Shown: positions 61,936 through 64,000 of the stretch, piece by piece
Numbering within the stretch: position 1 is the first letter of the stretch
How the letters are laid out: each line of letters begins with the position of its first letter
Assembly (NCBI GenBank): GCA_002007465.1
Contig: LNAC01000847.1
Location: forward strand, 479,490-543,489
Direction: 5' to 3'
DNA: 64,000 bases
From: Ailurus styani
Lineage: Eukaryota; Chordata; Mammalia; Carnivora; Ailuridae
Notes under the pieces: generated by a model
Told to the model about the DNA's origin: nothing
What the model saw: only the letters and a program-made list of their open reading frames with translations
Database searches by the model: none
Position numbers and translations under genes: made by a program

Positions 61936-61949
61936 GTTGCTATGGTGAC
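61936..61949 (-). promoter_or_regulatory. perfect RFX X-box motif beside the exon donor
   Basis: The - strand reads GTCACCATAGCAAC, which matches every position of the RFX-family X-box consensus GTNRCC-NN-RGYAAC. It lies 9 bases past the donor GT of the 83-bp exon, inside the intron. RFX proteins bind such sites in ciliary, neuronal and MHC class II regulatory DNA. Whether this site is bound is inference. Confidence 0.5.
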
Positions 61950-61958
61950 CCAGACTTA

Positions 61959-62734
<776 letters not shown>

Positions 62735-62906
62735 ATTACAATCTTTTTTTTTAAAGATTTTATTTATTTATTTGACAGAGAGAGATTACAAGTAGGCAGA
62801 GAGAGAGGAGGAAGCAGGCTCTCTGCGGAGCAGAGAGCCCGATGCGGGTCTCGATCCCAGGACCCTGAGTTCATGACCTGAGCCGTAGGGAGAGGCTCTA
62901 ACCGAC
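62735..62906 (-). mobile_element. CAN-SINE (young type), 5' head missing at an N
   Basis: The reverse copy is normal from the T-rich end through 'gagaggctctaaccgac', then stops at N (62907). Sister copies continue for about 25 more bases to 'cacccaggcgccc' plus a target duplication, and both are absent here. This reads as an assembly scar. Confidence 0.93.
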
Positions 62907-62907
62907 N
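62907..62907. other. single ambiguous base at a sequence junction
   Basis: One N at the point where the SINE breaks off and unrelated L1 sequence begins. Confidence 0.98.
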
Positions 62908-63345
62908 TATATTTTCACTTTTTTAATAGTGTCTTTTCATAAAGAAAATTTATTTTTAATGAGGTAAAATTTATTACTACTTAAATTTATGATTAATAGT
63001 TATTGCCTTTTGTGTCCTCTTCAAGAAATATTTGACTTCTTCAAGGCTATGAATATTTTCCTATATTTTTTCATAAAACTTTATTATTTTATATTTCACA
63101 TTTAGATGTTTAATCATCTGGGATTGGTATTTGTATATGATGTGAGATAGGAAATCGCATCATATAGGTAATTGATTATATCACTACTAATTATTGAAAG
63201 GACCATCATTTTCCCACTGTAATTAATCTTTTCCATAAAGTAAGTCACAGTATGTATGTGGTCTCTTTCTGAATTCCATTATGAACCCCTACTCAATTTC
63301 CTATACTTAGGCCAGTTTCACACTATTTTAAATACTTATACCTAT
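62908..63345 (-). mobile_element. L1 ORF2 fragment, antisense
   Basis: Antisense landmarks: 'cttttgtgtcctcttcaaga', 'gatgtttaatcatctgggat', 'ttgtatatgatgtgagatag', then 'gaccatcattttcccactgt'. Ends at the orientation switch near 63345. Confidence 0.75.
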
Positions 63346-64000
63346 AATAAATAAAGAACTCCTACAAATATAAAAAAAGACAAATAGCTCAATAAAAAAT
63401 AGGGCAAAAGACATGTATAAGCATTATATAAAAAAGAATGTCCAAAATTACTAATTAAAAACAAACAAACATCCTCAATATCACTATTCATGAAAAAGAC
63501 CCAAATTTAAACAATGTGATTATCATCACACGATGTGAAAATGACTAAAATGTAGATCATACAAACTGCTTTTTTAATACAGAAAGCAAGTGAAGCACTG
63601 CCAATGGAACTGTAAATTGTTACAACCACTCTGTAAAGCTTTTTGAAGTTGTTTCAAAAGCTGAACTCATGCCTAGGAATACACCCATAACAGGTTTATA
63701 AAATGTTCACCTAAATTCATGTACAAAAATGTTAACAGTAACATTATTCAAGATAGCCCAAAACCAGAAACGAATCAAATATACAGCAAGGTGGAATATA
63801 TAAACAGATCATTATATACTAATACAATGGTAAACTATATAGCAATAGGAATGAGTACACTACAGCTACATGGAGTGACATGGATACATTTCACATACAT
63901 AATATTGAGCAAAAGATGTGACACAGAAAAGAAAAAGAACACATAACAAAATTATTCCACTTATATAAAGTTCAAAAACGGGTAAAGTTACAATGAAGAA
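63346..64000 (+). mobile_element. L1 ORF2 3' part, sense
   Basis: 'aaagaactcctacaaatata', then 'aatagggcaaaagacatgta', 'catcctcaatatcactattc' and the 'ggaatacacccataa...' region follow the sense ORF2 C-terminal and 3'UTR order to the window edge. Decayed; the frame 63719-63946 is a remnant. Confidence 0.8.

Overview
This window is mammalian nuclear DNA, almost certainly from a carnivoran and most likely a mustelid or close relative. The main evidence is a set of 24 tRNA-Lys-derived CAN-SINE (SINEC) copies. Eleven carry the 'GGTTAAAGCCTCTGCCTT' head and 'CTGCCTCTCTGCCTACTTG' body that I associate with musteloid genomes; the others are older caniform types ('GGTTAAGCGTCTG'). Intact target-site duplications flank many copies. 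Base composition is AT-rich throughout, and there are no dense genes, CpG island, operons, CRISPR arrays or prokaryotic signals. Most open reading frames in the window are chance or repeat-derived.

Layout. 0-5.3 kb: an L1 ORF1 fragment, a MIR, a young SINE and a long degraded L1 ORF2-3'UTR copy on the + strand, itself split by an old SINE. 5.4-8.4 kb: L2 tail, SINE, then what looks like a decayed MaLR (MLT1-type) LTR element. 9.3-16.1 kb: the densest SINE cluster (seven copies, including inverted pairs), with MIR, L2 and L1M fragments. 16.1-22.6 kb: no SINEs, only decayed MIR/L2. 22.6-28.7 kb: four SINEs around a SINE-free 3.3 kb stretch (24.6-27.8 kb) that may hold conserved noncoding sequence; the last SINE contains a 167-base assembly gap. 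28.7-35.1 kb: MLT1-type LTR, MIRs and a compound palindrome at about 33.97-34.10 kb. 35.1-45.8 kb: SINEs, L2 (including L2 reverse-transcriptase remains) and L1 tails. 44.5-47.4 kb: L1 pieces in opposite orientations. 47.4-56.8 kb: L2, MER5-type, carnivore L1 3' end, SINEs and L1M remnants. 57-61 kb: hAT-like element, L2 pieces and an ancient tandem duplication. 61.96-62.04 kb: one convincing coding exon on the - strand. 62.7-64 kb: a young SINE cut off at a single N, then an L1 antisense block joined to an L1 sense block.

The only protein-coding evidence I trust is the 83-bp - strand exon at 61960-62042. It has a textbook acceptor and donor, one open frame and four CpGs in AT-rich surroundings. 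A perfect RFX X-box motif lies just inside the downstream intron. If the exon is real, everything at lower coordinates is probably one very long intron (at least about 62 kb) of that - strand gene, or intron plus intergenic DNA. I could not name the gene from its 27 residues.

I found no evidence of a new multi-gene system. The most interesting items are the exon with its adjacent X-box, the palindrome near 34.0 kb, the candidate conserved block at 25.8-27.0 kb, two apparent 'micro-insertions' flanked by duplicated sites, the L1 inversion junctions, and two assembly scars inside SINEs.
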